64,000 bases of DNA from positions 1 to 64,000 of the forward strand of contig JAURCS010000012.1 of NCBI GenBank assembly GCA_030828385.1, written 5' to 3'. A program made the position numbers and the translations under genes. Positions 44,879 through 54,711 of the stretch are shown here, in pieces. Source of the DNA: Gammaproteobacteria bacterium. GTDB lineage: Bacteria > Pseudomonadota > Gammaproteobacteria > Pseudomonadales > Pseudohongiellaceae. Below the pieces are notes generated by a model. It was not told the origin of the DNA. It saw nothing but the letters and a program-made list of their open reading frames with translations, and searched no databases. Position 1 is the first letter of the stretch, and each line of letters starts with the position of its first letter.

Positions 44879-47320
44879 ATGAAGAAGAAAACCCTTTTCC
44901 AGAACCCGTTTAACATTGTGCTGGGTCGCTTGTGCATGGTGCTCTCCATGTCGGGTTTGAGCGGCATATCAGTAATGGCAGCATCGGCCGATTACCAGGT
45001 TGCGGTCAATGACCTGGAAGAAAGCTGGTCTACTTTGGAGAAATATTGCACGACTTGTCATAACTTTGAAGATTATGCCGGTGGTGTCGATTTTACGCTG
45101 GTGGGGCCACAGGACGTCGGCACAGAGGCTGAAATTTTTGAAATGGTACTGCGCAAAATTCGTAACAGCGTTATGCCTCCACCGAGTCAGGAACAGCCTT
45201 CCGAGAAAGAACGCTGGGAGCTCATTGCCGACCTGGAAAAAGCACTGGATAGTCACGCCGCCATGGAGCCAGATCCTGGGCGCATCGGGCTGCATCGGTT
45301 GAACAGGACAGAATATGTTAATGCCATTTATGATATTACCGGAGTAAGACTGGATACCGAGCTGTCCTTGCCAAAAGATGATAACAGTGACGGTTTTGAC
45401 AATATTGCCACCGTACTGAAGATCTCTCCCTCATTTCTTGATCAGTATATTGCTGCGGCCAGAGTCGTTAGTGAGCAGGCCGTAGGAAACCCTTTTCCAA
45501 GAAATGAAAGCACTGTTTACCGTATGGATCCGGCCAACCAGGCAGGGCATATCGACGGTTTGCCAATGGGCACCAGGGGCGGCGTTCTGGTTGAACATGT
45601 TTTTCCCGTAGATGGTGAGTATTCACTTAGCGTACTGGGCATGGCTGGTGCGGGATATACGCTGGGTATGGAATACAATCATACGGTCATTGTTACCGTG
45701 GATGGCGAAAAAATATTTCAGCGCGATATTGGCGGAGGCGAAGACCTGCGCATGCTGGATCAAATTCAGGCACCGGCTGTCGCTGAAATAAATGGCCGCT
45801 TCAGTGATATACCTGTATCCCTGACCTCCGGTGAGCATGAAATCGGGGTTGCCTTTGTGGCTCGCAGTTTTGCTGAATCGGATGAGTTTCTTCATGACCT
45901 GGGCGGTAATCGGGGCATGGGCAGAATTGCACGAGCAAGAGGTCTGGAAATCAAGGGGCCGATTACTTCGGCAGGTGTTATAGACACGCCCAGCCGGCGC
46001 AAGGTGATGATCTGTGAGCCTGATGCGGCGGCTTCAGAACTGGAATGTGCGCGCCAGATTTTTGCCAACCTGGCAAAACAGGCTTTCAGGCGGCCAATTA
46101 GTGATGAAGATCTTGCTGCACCACTGCGCTTTTATGCCGCTGGCCGGGAACTGGGCTCCTTTGATGAAGGGATAAAGAACGGCATGATGGCTATCCTGAC
46201 CAGCCCCAAGTTTCTTTTCAGAGCGGAAATTCCCCCGGAGAATGCCCAACCTGGTGATGTTCTAGCAATCAATGATGTTGAACTTGCTTCGCGTCTGGCA
46301 TTTTTTCTCTGGAGTTCATCCCCGGATCAGGAATTAATTGATCTGGCAGCGAGAAATGATTTGAGTAAACCCCGGGTTTTGTCTGACCAGATTGAAAGAA
46401 TGCTTGAGGATCCCCGGGCCGACTCACTGGTTGAAAACTTTGTATTTCAGTGGCTGCGCCTGCGTGACCTTGAAAACATTGATCCCGACCCTGAGATTTA
46501 TCCAGCCTACAATGCCGGACTACTGGAAGCATTTCGCGAGGAGATTCGGCTTTTTGCTGGTAGTGTATTCCGTGATAACAATAATATCCTCGACCTGATT
46601 ACCGCCGATTACACCTATCTGAATGAAGAACTGGCCCTGCATTATGGTATCAGTAATGTGAAGGGAGGCCAGTTCCGGAAAGTCAGGCTTGAAGACGAAG
46701 AGCGTTATGGATTGCTGGGAACAGGCGGCGTATTAATGGTGACATCCTATGCCAATCGCACAACGCCGGTTATTCGGGGCGCCTATATTATGGAAAACTT
46801 CCAGGGTGTACCACCTGCAACTCCGCCACCGAATGTGGAGGCATTTCCGGAAACCCCTGAAGGGGCAACAGTATCCCAGACAGTAAGAGAACGTCTGGAA
46901 GTTCACCGAGATAATCCCGCCTGTGCTGGTTGTCATGACGTAATGGATCCCCTGGGGCTGGCTCTGGAAAATTATAATGCCATAGGTCAGTGGCGTGAGC
47001 GCGACAGTGACGCGGGAAATATTCCTATTGACGCTTCCGGCCAGCTGGCGGATGGTACGCCTCTGAATGGCGTTAATGATTTGCGGGAAGCCCTGGTGAC
47101 TCGACCTGAACAGTTTGTGCAGACCTTCACTGAAAAATTGATGACATATTCACTGGGTCGCTCTGTGGAGTATCATGACATGCCCGCGGTACGGGAAATT
47201 GTGAGGAATGCAGCCCGGGATGATTACAGTTTTACATCAATAGTGATGGGAATAATCAATAGTGATCAGTTCAGGAAGATCACTGTGCCTGAAGAGAATA
47301 TGCAGGTCGGTGGCTTATAA
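44879..47320 (+). CDS. DUF1587/DUF1592/DUF1588/DUF1585 protein with two haem-c motifs
   Basis: 813 residues with a signal peptide (about 1-36). The haem c motif CTTCH is at Cys57, Cys60, His61. The usual order DUF1587, DUF1592 (LASRLAFFLWSSSPDQEL), DUF1588 and DUF1585 (GRSVEYHDMPAVREIV) follows. A second CxxCH is at Cys682, Cys685, His686 in PACAGCHDVMDPLGLALENYN. Such proteins are common in planctomycetes and marine bacteria and are almost always paired with a DUF1552 gene, as here. Their substrate is unknown; redox work outside the cytoplasm is likely. Confidence 0.9.
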   Translation: MKKKTLFQNPFNIVLGRLCMVLSMSGLSGISVMAASADYQVAVNDLEESWSTLEKYCTTCHNFEDYAGGVDFTLVGPQDVGTEAEIFEMVLRKIRNSVMPPPSQEQPSEKERWELIADLEKALDSHAAMEPDPGRIGLHRLNRTEYVNAIYDITGVRLDTELSLPKDDNSDGFDNIATVLKISPSFLDQYIAAARVVSEQAVGNPFPRNESTVYRMDPANQAGHIDGLPMGTRGGVLVEHVFPVDGEYSLSVLGMAGAGYTLGMEYNHTVIVTVDGEKIFQRDIGGGEDLRMLDQIQAPAVAEINGRFSDIPVSLTSGEHEIGVAFVARSFAESDEFLHDLGGNRGMGRIARARGLEIKGPITSAGVIDTPSRRKVMICEPDAAASELECARQIFANLAKQAFRRPISDEDLAAPLRFYAAGRELGSFDEGIKNGMMAILTSPKFLFRAEIPPENAQPGDVLAINDVELASRLAFFLWSSSPDQELIDLAARNDLSKPRVLSDQIERMLEDPRADSLVENFVFQWLRLRDLENIDPDPEIYPAYNAGLLEAFREEIRLFAGSVFRDNNNILDLITADYTYLNEELALHYGISNVKGGQFRKVRLEDEERYGLLGTGGVLMVTSYANRTTPVIRGAYIMENFQGVPPATPPPNVEAFPETPEGATVSQTVRERLEVHRDNPACAGCHDVMDPLGLALENYNAIGQWRERDSDAGNIPIDASGQLADGTPLNGVNDLREALVTRPEQFVQTFTEKLMTYSLGRSVEYHDMPAVREIVRNAARDDYSFTSIVMGIINSDQFRKITVPEENMQVGGL

Positions 47321-47390
47321 AGAGCTTAAGAAGCTCCATGTTTGCCCTGTTTAGTACGTGTCAGTACTAGTGAGTATGAGGAGAAGAATA

Positions 47391-48710
47391 ATGTTCATTA
47401 CCAAGAAGCACATGCCCAGACGGACCTTTTTGAAAAGTGCTGCTGCGAGTGTATCCCTGCCGTTACTGGAAGCCATGATCCCGGCAGGAACTGCATTGGC
47501 GCAAACTGCCGCGACCACAGCCCCGAGAATGGGCTTTTTCTATTTCCCTCATGGGGCAGTGATGGAAAACTGGACACCTGAAACCGTTGGCAATGAATTT
47601 GAACTGAAATCTATTTTGCAGCCTCTGGAAAGCCATAAAAACTATCTGACCATCGTTTCCAATCTGGAAAATAAGCGTGCCTATGGCCCCGTGCATGCTA
47701 TAACTCCCGGCACCTGGTTAACTGGAGCCGCGCCACGAGTAAGTCATGAACCTTATGGCGGTACGACAGTTGATCAGATCGCTGCCCAGCATATTGGCCA
47801 GGATACACCGCTCCCCTCTATCGAAGTGGCGACAGAAACCAGTGGTGCTGCCGGTTCCTGTGATCGTGCCTATGGTTGTAGTTATGCCGGTACCATTTCT
47901 TTTCGAACACCCACCACGCCACTGCCGATGGAAAATAATCCACGCAAATTGTTTCAGACCATGTTTGGTGTTGGCGACAATGCCCAGGAACGTGAGCGCC
48001 TGGCGAAACAGACCAGCAGCATTCTGGATCTGATGATGGAGGAATCCAACCAGCTGGCGAAAAAGCTCGGTGCTACGGACCGGGTGGTATTGAATGATTA
48101 TCTGGAAACTGTACGGGAAATAGAACGTAGGGTACAGAAAACGGCAGAGCATGATATGTCGCATATGGAGTTGCCCGATGCACCTTCTGGCATCCCTGGT
48201 TCTTTTGATGATCACATCAATCTACAAATGGATCTCATTTTATTGGCCTACCAGGGAAATATCACACGCATTGCCAGCATGATGCTGGCGGCTGAAGTCA
48301 GTAATCAGACTTATAACCATGTTGGCGTTTCAGATGCTTTCCATCCACTGTCACATCATCAGAATGATGCCAATAAAATTGCCCGTCTTTTGAGGATTCA
48401 GGAATATCACAGCCGCGTCTTTGCACGTTTTGTTGACAGGCTGGCTGAGTTGCCGGACGGCGATAACGGTTCCATGCTGGACAATTCCATCATGTTATAT
48501 GGCAGTAATATGAGCAACAGTAACGCACATGACCACTATCCTCTGCCTTCAGTTATTGTTGGCAAGGGTGGTGGAACTATAAAAGGCGGTCAGCATATTC
48601 GGGCTAAAGAAAGAACACCAGTTTCCAATTTAATGCTGACGGTTCTGGATCGAATTGGTGTGCATGAAGAATCTTTTGGTGACAGCACCGGTCGCTTCGA
48701 AGAAGTTTAA
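47391..48710 (+). CDS. DUF1552 family TAT-exported protein
   Basis: 439 residues from ATG 47391, preceded by GAGGAGAAG; the frame is open from GTG 47358 but that adds 11 residues before the leader. The leader PRRTFLKSAAASVSLPLLEA is a TAT signal. The rest is the DUF1552 domain, related to sulfatase-like or DUF1501 proteins in fold, with YFPHGAVMENWTP, GVSDAFHPLSHHQND and MLYGSNMSNSNAHDHYPLP holding conserved His and Asp residues. It is predicted to act with the DUF1592 cytochrome in the periplasm; its reaction is unknown. Confidence 0.9.
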   Translation: MFITKKHMPRRTFLKSAAASVSLPLLEAMIPAGTALAQTAATTAPRMGFFYFPHGAVMENWTPETVGNEFELKSILQPLESHKNYLTIVSNLENKRAYGPVHAITPGTWLTGAAPRVSHEPYGGTTVDQIAAQHIGQDTPLPSIEVATETSGAAGSCDRAYGCSYAGTISFRTPTTPLPMENNPRKLFQTMFGVGDNAQERERLAKQTSSILDLMMEESNQLAKKLGATDRVVLNDYLETVREIERRVQKTAEHDMSHMELPDAPSGIPGSFDDHINLQMDLILLAYQGNITRIASMMLAAEVSNQTYNHVGVSDAFHPLSHHQNDANKIARLLRIQEYHSRVFARFVDRLAELPDGDNGSMLDNSIMLYGSNMSNSNAHDHYPLPSVIVGKGGGTIKGGQHIRAKERTPVSNLMLTVLDRIGVHEESFGDSTGRFEEV

Positions 48711-48771
48711 ACACTGAAAAAAGATAAAAGAGGAGTACTGGACCTGGCAAATACCGGTTCGGGTTTTTAGT

Positions 48772-50274
48772 ATGAACAGAATTCATTTCAGAAATATTTT
48801 CTGCGCGGGACTTTTATCATTCATCTTTTTTCCATTATCCGGTTTTTCCCAGGATGGCAATGAAGCCCGACTGCTGGAACTGGCAATTTCAGGTGAGACC
48901 GAGGCGGCGCGGGAACTGATTGACCGCAACACCGATGTTAATCAGGCTCAGTCCGATGGAACCACGGTTTTGCATTGGGCTGTTTATCATAACGACGAAG
49001 ACCTGATTCGCTTGTTACTCAGACGTGGTGCCGATGTCACTGCCAGAAATGACTATGGTGCTACGCCATTATCCCAGGCAACCATCATTGGTAATCCCTA
49101 TGTCATTAAACGACTGCTGGATGCAGATGCTGACCCTAATGAAAAGGGTGCTGATGACCAAACCCCGATCATGATTATTGCTCGCACTGATAATATTGAA
49201 GCAGCCGAAGTTTTGCTGAAGGCCGGGGCGGATGTAAACGCATTAGAAAAATGGCGTGGCCAGACTGCCCTGATGTGGGCAGCAGCTCAGAAACAGCCGG
49301 AGATGGTTGGCTTTTTACTGGAACACGGTGCTGATCCTGATGCGCAATCCATGCCCAATAACTGGGAACGGCAGGTTACTGCGGAACCACGAATGAAAGT
49401 ACTACCAGCCGGCGGCCTTACGCCGCTGCTGTATGCAGCCCGGGAGGGATGCGCAGAGTGTATTCGTTTGCTGATCGAAGCTGGTGCCGACATTAACAAA
49501 GCGGATCCGGAGTCGGTAACGCCATTATTAATGGCGACACTGAATGCCAAGTGGGATTCTGCAAAGCAGCTAATTGAATCAGGCGCCCTGCTGGATAAGT
49601 GGGACTTCTATGGCAGGAACCCGCTTTATGGCGCTGTTGATTACAGCACGATTCCTCATGGTGGCCGTCCCGACCGATTGTCGGGCGACCTGACGACGCC
49701 ACTGGAAATAATTGAGATGATTCTGGAGCGGGGCGGGAATCCGAATTTGCAGTTAAAACTGTTTCCACCTTACCGTGCTCTGGGTGCAGACCGGGGAGCC
49801 GATGGACTACTGAGAACAGGCGTCACGCCGCTTTTTCGCGCAGCCCGAGGCGCAGATATACCAGCCATGAAATTGCTTCTTGAACATGGTGCCCTGGTGG
49901 ATTTGCCCCAGGAAAACGATGTAACGCCGCTCATTGTTGCAGCGGGATATCGGGCCAGCGCCATTGATACCCGGGGAAGGTTCCGTAACGAGGAAGAATC
50001 CTTCGCTGCTACAAGCCTGCTGCTTGAATATGGCGCTGATGTAAATGCCCGCGAAGATTTCGGCCAGATAGCTATTTTTGGCGCAGCCACTAATGGCTGG
50101 AACAGTGTCGTGCAATTGCTTGTAGATCACGGTGCTGATCTGTCTATTGAAGACTCAAATGGCAATACTGTATTTGATGCCGCTATGGGTCAGGCTGGAA
50201 GGTTTGGTCGTGGTGCCGGCGGGGATGTTCATCTGGAAACAGCAGCATTAATAGAACAATTACGCGCGCAGTAG
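48772..50274 (+). CDS. periplasmic ankyrin-repeat protein
   Basis: 500 residues with a signal peptide ending near residue 26 (SFIFFPLSGFSQ). About eleven ankyrin repeats follow, with the G-x-TPL-x-A-A pattern clear at DGTTVLHWAVYHNDEDLIRLLL and GGLTPLLYAAREG. Longer inserts occur between repeats, for example near residues 295-345. It binds proteins rather than catalysing. It follows the DUF1592-DUF1552 pair with a 61-base gap, a common arrangement for these clusters, so it may scaffold that complex. Confidence 0.87.
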   Translation: MNRIHFRNIFCAGLLSFIFFPLSGFSQDGNEARLLELAISGETEAARELIDRNTDVNQAQSDGTTVLHWAVYHNDEDLIRLLLRRGADVTARNDYGATPLSQATIIGNPYVIKRLLDADADPNEKGADDQTPIMIIARTDNIEAAEVLLKAGADVNALEKWRGQTALMWAAAQKQPEMVGFLLEHGADPDAQSMPNNWERQVTAEPRMKVLPAGGLTPLLYAAREGCAECIRLLIEAGADINKADPESVTPLLMATLNAKWDSAKQLIESGALLDKWDFYGRNPLYGAVDYSTIPHGGRPDRLSGDLTTPLEIIEMILERGGNPNLQLKLFPPYRALGADRGADGLLRTGVTPLFRAARGADIPAMKLLLEHGALVDLPQENDVTPLIVAAGYRASAIDTRGRFRNEEESFAATSLLLEYGADVNAREDFGQIAIFGAATNGWNSVVQLLVDHGADLSIEDSNGNTVFDAAMGQAGRFGRGAGGDVHLETAALIEQLRAQ

Positions 50275-50503
50275 AATAATAAAGCAGGCTGTTGTTGCAG
50301 CCTTGCTTCGGAAAGTTAAGCCAGATTTCCTGCGCCGGTCAATACCTGTCCTTGTGCTCTCGACTTTAAAACCTTTGGCGATAAGCAGACCTCTCAAGCA
50401 CCATAATCGACTTTTTGGCGACCCTATTATTGCTGACTGCTAGAAGCATCAAGATTGTGTCATAATTTCCTTCACTGAAAATTAACATGAAATAATTTCT
50501 ATC

Positions 50504-52573
50504 ATGAAAAATATCACCGGCTTATATCTTTTATTGTTTAGTCTTTTATCTATTACCCCATCAAGCCTTTTGCAGGCCCAGGTGACACCATCGCCAGAGT
50601 TTCTTGGTGAAGACCTGTTACAGTCGCCAGTACAAGCTTGGGTGACCAATGGCGGGAATCTCTATAACTGGCGTTACTCGCCACTTGATCAGATCAATAA
50701 AAACAATGTGTCCGGTGTAAAAGCTAACTGGCGCACTCATCTGGAGTCCGGTACTGCACCAAACCACAGCGGACAGGCACAGGTGCTTTATTATGAAGGC
50801 GTGCTTTATACCATTACCGGAGAAAATGATGTTTTTGCCATTGATGTAGAAAGCGGTGAACATCTTTGGCAATACAAGGCCAATCTGGATCCTAATCGGG
50901 TGAATGTTTGCTGTGGCTGGGTTAGCCGTGGTGTAGCGATGGGAGAAGGAAAAATTTTTATTGGTCGTCTCGATGCAAAAATAATTGCTCTGGATCAGGT
51001 AAGCGGTGAAGTTGCCTGGGAAATCCAGGCAGAGGATCCCTTAAAGGGATACGCCATAACCAGTGCACCACTGTATTTTGATGGCATGATCATTACCGGT
51101 TTTGCGGGTGGTGAACTGGGCATTCGTGGACGGATAAAAGCTTATGATGCTGCCACTGGCGACTTGCTCTGGACCTTCTATACCATTCCCGGTCCAGATG
51201 AATTCGGACATGATACCTGGCCTTCGTATAACGATAACTGGATGTATGGCGGTGCGCCAATATGGCAAACACCAACGGTAGATCCTGAACTGGGCATGGT
51301 TTATTTTTCTACTGGTAACGCAGCGCCGGATTTTAATGGCTCTACCCGGGAAGGGGATAATCTGTTTACCGTATCAATGATCGGCCTTGATGTTTACAGT
51401 GGTGAATACAAGTGGCATTTTCAGCAGGTACACCATGACATCTGGGATTACGATTCTCCCAATCCAACTATTCTGTTTGATGCAGAATATGATGGCGAGA
51501 TGCGCAAAGGGATCGCCGAAGTATCAAAGACAGGCTGGGTTTATATACTTGATCGTATTACCGGTGAACCATTAATCGGTATTGAGGAGCGACCGGTACC
51601 TCAGGAGCCGCGCCAGAAAACAGCAGCGACTCAACCATACCCCATTGGCGATGCCGTTGTTCCCCAGGAAATTGATATAGCGCCGGAAGAACTGGCACTG
51701 ATAAACCAAGGCAGAATTTTTACTCCATTCTGGACAGAGTTGGTGATCTATAAACCACAGATGGCAGTCAACTGGGCACCTTCTTCCTATGACCCCGAAA
51801 ATAATCACATGTATATCTGTGGAATCGATAACACGGCTTTTTCCAATAGTGATGGCAATCAGACTTTTCAGGGTGAACCGGAACATGATCGTATCTGGAT
51901 GGGTGCCGGTGCGCTGACCGGAGTTTCCATTGCTCGCCGTGGAATCTTCTCTGTGATCGATTTAAAGACCAATCGTCTGCAGTGGCAACGGCAATGGACC
52001 GAGGGCTGTATGAGCGGATCTATCAATACTGGTGGCGGTTTGATTTTTGCCGGTAGAAGTGATGGTCGTTTAACTGCCATGGATAAAGCGAATGGGGAAA
52101 TTCTCTGGGCTTTCAGAACTGACGCCGGTGTCAATGCGCCCGCAACCACATTCCTGCATGAAGGTGTGCAGTATATTGCCGTGATGTCGGCTGGCACGGT
52201 TTATTCTTCAGGGGATCATGGTGATAGCCTGTGGTTATTTTCTCTTAATGGAGAAATGGAATCCCTGCCTTTCGCGCAGGCAGTTAATCCGCTGGCAAAT
52301 ATGTCCCCGGTAGAAATTGCACCCGGTGAGCCGGATCTGCTCGCCGGCCAGTCAACCTTTGATCTGGTTTGCGCCGCCTGCCATGGCAATAATGGCCTGG
52401 GTGGCGGGCACTCAGAAGGAATCTCCCTGCAGAATGTCTCGAGTAATCTGGAACGCATCGCCACCGTAATGACTCGCGGTCAGAATGAGCAAATGCCGGC
52501 GTTTGAAAACATACTATCAGCGGAGCAGATCCGGGATGTCGCTAATTATGTGAACCAGGCATTGTTTGAATAA
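50504..52573 (+). CDS. PQQ-dependent quinohaemoprotein alcohol dehydrogenase
   Basis: 689 residues. After the signal peptide (about 1-25) comes an eight-bladed PQQ propeller with tryptophan-docking repeats. The vicinal disulfide Cys136-Cys137 (VNVCCGWVSRG) lies over PQQ, and WDYDSPNPTIL holds the active-site Asp. A C-terminal cytochrome c domain has CAACH at Cys623, Cys626, His627. Type II-like quinohaemoproteins oxidise alcohols in the periplasm and pass electrons to the respiratory chain. PQQ synthesis genes are not in the window. The substrate is unknown. Confidence 0.93.
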   Translation: MKNITGLYLLLFSLLSITPSSLLQAQVTPSPEFLGEDLLQSPVQAWVTNGGNLYNWRYSPLDQINKNNVSGVKANWRTHLESGTAPNHSGQAQVLYYEGVLYTITGENDVFAIDVESGEHLWQYKANLDPNRVNVCCGWVSRGVAMGEGKIFIGRLDAKIIALDQVSGEVAWEIQAEDPLKGYAITSAPLYFDGMIITGFAGGELGIRGRIKAYDAATGDLLWTFYTIPGPDEFGHDTWPSYNDNWMYGGAPIWQTPTVDPELGMVYFSTGNAAPDFNGSTREGDNLFTVSMIGLDVYSGEYKWHFQQVHHDIWDYDSPNPTILFDAEYDGEMRKGIAEVSKTGWVYILDRITGEPLIGIEERPVPQEPRQKTAATQPYPIGDAVVPQEIDIAPEELALINQGRIFTPFWTELVIYKPQMAVNWAPSSYDPENNHMYICGIDNTAFSNSDGNQTFQGEPEHDRIWMGAGALTGVSIARRGIFSVIDLKTNRLQWQRQWTEGCMSGSINTGGGLIFAGRSDGRLTAMDKANGEILWAFRTDAGVNAPATTFLHEGVQYIAVMSAGTVYSSGDHGDSLWLFSLNGEMESLPFAQAVNPLANMSPVEIAPGEPDLLAGQSTFDLVCAACHGNNGLGGGHSEGISLQNVSSNLERIATVMTRGQNEQMPAFENILSAEQIRDVANYVNQALFE

Positions 52574-52586
52574 TTTTTTTAAATGG

Positions 52587-52693
52587 ATAAAGGAAAAAAG
52601 ATAAAGGAAAAAAGTGGGCCTCTAAACTTTCCAGATTGGTAAGCTCTGACACTCTACGAATTTTTTCCGCTCTCCTTTATCCTTTATCTTTTT
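52587..52693 (+). repeat. tandem and inverted polypurine repeat before the glycosylase gene
   Basis: ATAAAGGAAAAAAG occurs twice in tandem (52587-52600 and 52601-52614), and TCCTTTATCTTTTT (52680-52693) is the complement of AAAAAGATAAAGGA at 52595-52608. A transcript through here would fold into a long AU-rich stem that ends 10 bases before the next ATG. Confidence 0.75.
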
Positions 52694-52703
52694 CTGGGTT
52701 CTT

Positions 52704-53405
52704 ATGACATTGACTCCCTTTAAAGAAATTCAGGAACTGGCCGCAGAAAGAAAAGGCGGCAGGAAAGCGCTCGATGCCTTGCTGGCAACTCACAAACCTC
52801 TTTCCTCAAAAAAACTTGCGGCATTAAGTGATGACCGTTATCTCGCCATGATGACACGCTGTGTGTTTAACGCAGGATTTAACTGGAAGGTCATCAAGAA
52901 CAAGTGGGATGGTTTTGAGGAGGCATTTCATGGCTTCAATCCTCGCGGTCTTGCTCATATGCCACCGGAAAAGTGGGATGCTTACCAGGACGATACGCGC
53001 ATTGTACGCAACCGGATAAAAATACAGGCGGTTCAGGATAATGCGATCTTTCTGATGGAAGAAGCTGCTAAACATGGTTCTTTTGCCAGCCACTTTGCTA
53101 AATGGGCTGTTGAGGATCAAGTGGGCTTAATGGCCTATTTGAAAAAACACGGGGCCAGGCTTGGTGGTAATACCGGCATGTATTTCATTCGTTTCATGGG
53201 TAAAGATGGTTTTATATTGAGTGGCGATGTTGTTGGTAGACTACAAGCGGCCGGTCTTGAAATCAGGGACAACCCTTCCAGCAAAAAAGATTTGAGAATC
53301 TGTCAGGATGCATTTAATACCTGGCATGATGAAACCGGGCTTTCCTACACAAACCTCTCACGAATCTGCGGTATGTCCATTGGCAAGAATTACCTTCCCC
53401 TGTAA
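52704..53405 (+). CDS. 3-methyladenine DNA glycosylase I (Tag)-like protein
   Basis: 233 residues. The central part MMTRCVFNAGFNWKVIKNKWDGFEEAFHGFNP and RIVRNRIKIQAVQDNA matches the helix-hairpin-helix glycosylase fold of Tag. The position of the Tag catalytic-pocket Glu (LEGQQAGLSW) is occupied by Cys in RCVFNAGFNW, and Tag's zinc ligands (N- and C-terminal Cys and His) were not found. It may be a divergent glycosylase with another specificity. Start ATG 52704 lies after a U-rich stretch. Confidence 0.68.
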   Translation: MTLTPFKEIQELAAERKGGRKALDALLATHKPLSSKKLAALSDDRYLAMMTRCVFNAGFNWKVIKNKWDGFEEAFHGFNPRGLAHMPPEKWDAYQDDTRIVRNRIKIQAVQDNAIFLMEEAAKHGSFASHFAKWAVEDQVGLMAYLKKHGARLGGNTGMYFIRFMGKDGFILSGDVVGRLQAAGLEIRDNPSSKKDLRICQDAFNTWHDETGLSYTNLSRICGMSIGKNYLPL

Positions 53406-53520
53406 TGGCAAGAGACACTGGCCTAAAGTGTGCGGATTTTTCATTGAGCTGCTCAGCATGGTGCGTGCTGTGTATCCCGACAAGTTGTACCATTAATCTT
53501 TTTCTGCATACAATCAGCAC

Positions 53521-53922
53521 ATGAAATCCAGTGACCTATGTATTTGTGGAAGCGGCAGAGTGTTTGGTAAATGCTGTGAACCTTTTTTGAATTACACGGC
53601 AAAACCAAAAACCGTTAAACAGCTGGTACGTTCCCGTTATGCCGCTTATGCCCTCGGTGAAAACTCCCATCGCGAGTATCTGGTGCGTACCTGGCATCCT
53701 GCAACAGCGCAAAACATTCGCATGGCAGACCTAATGGCTGAAGGGCATGTCTGGAAATCATTGGAAATCATCGATACCACCCAAAAAGGTGATCTGGGGC
53801 GGGTTGAATTCAAGGCAATTTATGCCGTGGATGATGGCCCTGACCTGGTTCACCATGAGACATCTGCTTTTCATAGGAACAAGGGGGTGTGGCTATACCT
53901 GGAAGGCAAGGTAGAAGAATAA
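53521..53922 (+). CDS. ychJ: YchJ family protein with SEC-C-type metal-binding N terminus
   Basis: 133 residues. The N terminus CICGSGRVFGKCCEPFL has Cys7, Cys9, Cys18, Cys19, the SEC-C zinc pattern. The rest (RSRYAAYALGENSHREYLVRTWHP and VEFKAIY) is the NTF2-like YchJ (UPF0225) domain. Its job is unknown. It lies between the glycosylase and the GST gene, convergent with the latter. Confidence 0.88.
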   Translation: MKSSDLCICGSGRVFGKCCEPFLNYTAKPKTVKQLVRSRYAAYALGENSHREYLVRTWHPATAQNIRMADLMAEGHVWKSLEIIDTTQKGDLGRVEFKAIYAVDDGPDLVHHETSAFHRNKGVWLYLEGKVEE

Positions 53923-53947
53923 ATATCAGATTATAAAAATTACCCGC

Positions 53948-54637
53948 TCATAAACCGCAAACATCCTTTCCTGCTATATAAGCTGGGCGATCACTGACCC
54001 GTTTACGCCATGCCTCAACATTAGCAAAGCTACCCATATCCAGATGTTCCCAGGCCTCATAGAATTCTGCACAACAATTTATCCAGGGCACCATGGCAAT
54101 ATCCACAATGCTGTATTCGTCCATAATGTATTTTTTATTATCAAGACGCTTGTCAATCACGCTTAACAAACGTTTGGTTTCATTCGTGTATCGATCAAGC
54201 GAATAGCCATCTTGCAGTTTATCGCCGACAAACTTATAGAAATGCCCAAACTGCCCGAGCATGGGGCCAATATGCCCCATCTGAAACATCAGCCATTGAA
54301 TATGTTCCATCCGACTTAGATAGTTTTGTGGTAGCAGCTGCCCGGTTTTATCTGCCAGGTATATAAGGATGGCTGCGCTCTCTGAAAGCGTTACTGTTTT
54401 TCCTTCAGGGCCGTCAGGATCAACAATAGCCGGAATTTTTCCATTAGGGCTGATGCTGATAAATTCCTCATCATGCTGATCGCCACTCATAATATTTATC
54501 AGGTGGGGTTCATAGGAAAGCCCCATCTCCTCAAGAGCTATGCTTACCTTCTGGCCATTGGGGGTAGCCATGGAATAGAGCTGTATGACATCAGGGGTTT
54601 CAACTGCCCAGCGTGAAGGAAAGAGGGACTCTTTCAT
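53948..54637 (-). CDS. glutathione S-transferase, YfcG/nu-like
   Basis: 229 residues from ATG 54637, supported by the ribosome site CAGGAC; the frame is open to 54712 but that adds 25 polar residues and would overlap the esterase gene. The N-terminal thioredoxin-like domain has SMATPNGQKVSIALEEMGL, with TPNG as in disulfide-bond oxidoreductase YfcG, GKIPAI and LSESAAILIYLADK. The C-terminal helical domain ends VDIAMVPWINC. It uses glutathione for reduction or conjugation. Confidence 0.9.
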   Translation of the reverse strand: MKESLFPSRWAVETPDVIQLYSMATPNGQKVSIALEEMGLSYEPHLINIMSGDQHDEEFISISPNGKIPAIVDPDGPEGKTVTLSESAAILIYLADKTGQLLPQNYLSRMEHIQWLMFQMGHIGPMLGQFGHFYKFVGDKLQDGYSLDRYTNETKRLLSVIDKRLDNKKYIMDEYSIVDIAMVPWINCCAEFYEAWEHLDMGSFANVEAWRKRVSDRPAYIAGKDVCGL

Positions 54638-54711
54638 GATAATTGTCCTGCAATAGTTCTTATTGCTATTAGAGTTTGAAGAATAGTAAGTATGCGACAT
54701 ACAATGTAGCA

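Noticed and set aside
50281-50310. Terminator after the ankyrin gene
   Set aside because: A GGCTG/CAGCC stem with a bulge is present, but no T-run follows it, so it is not called.
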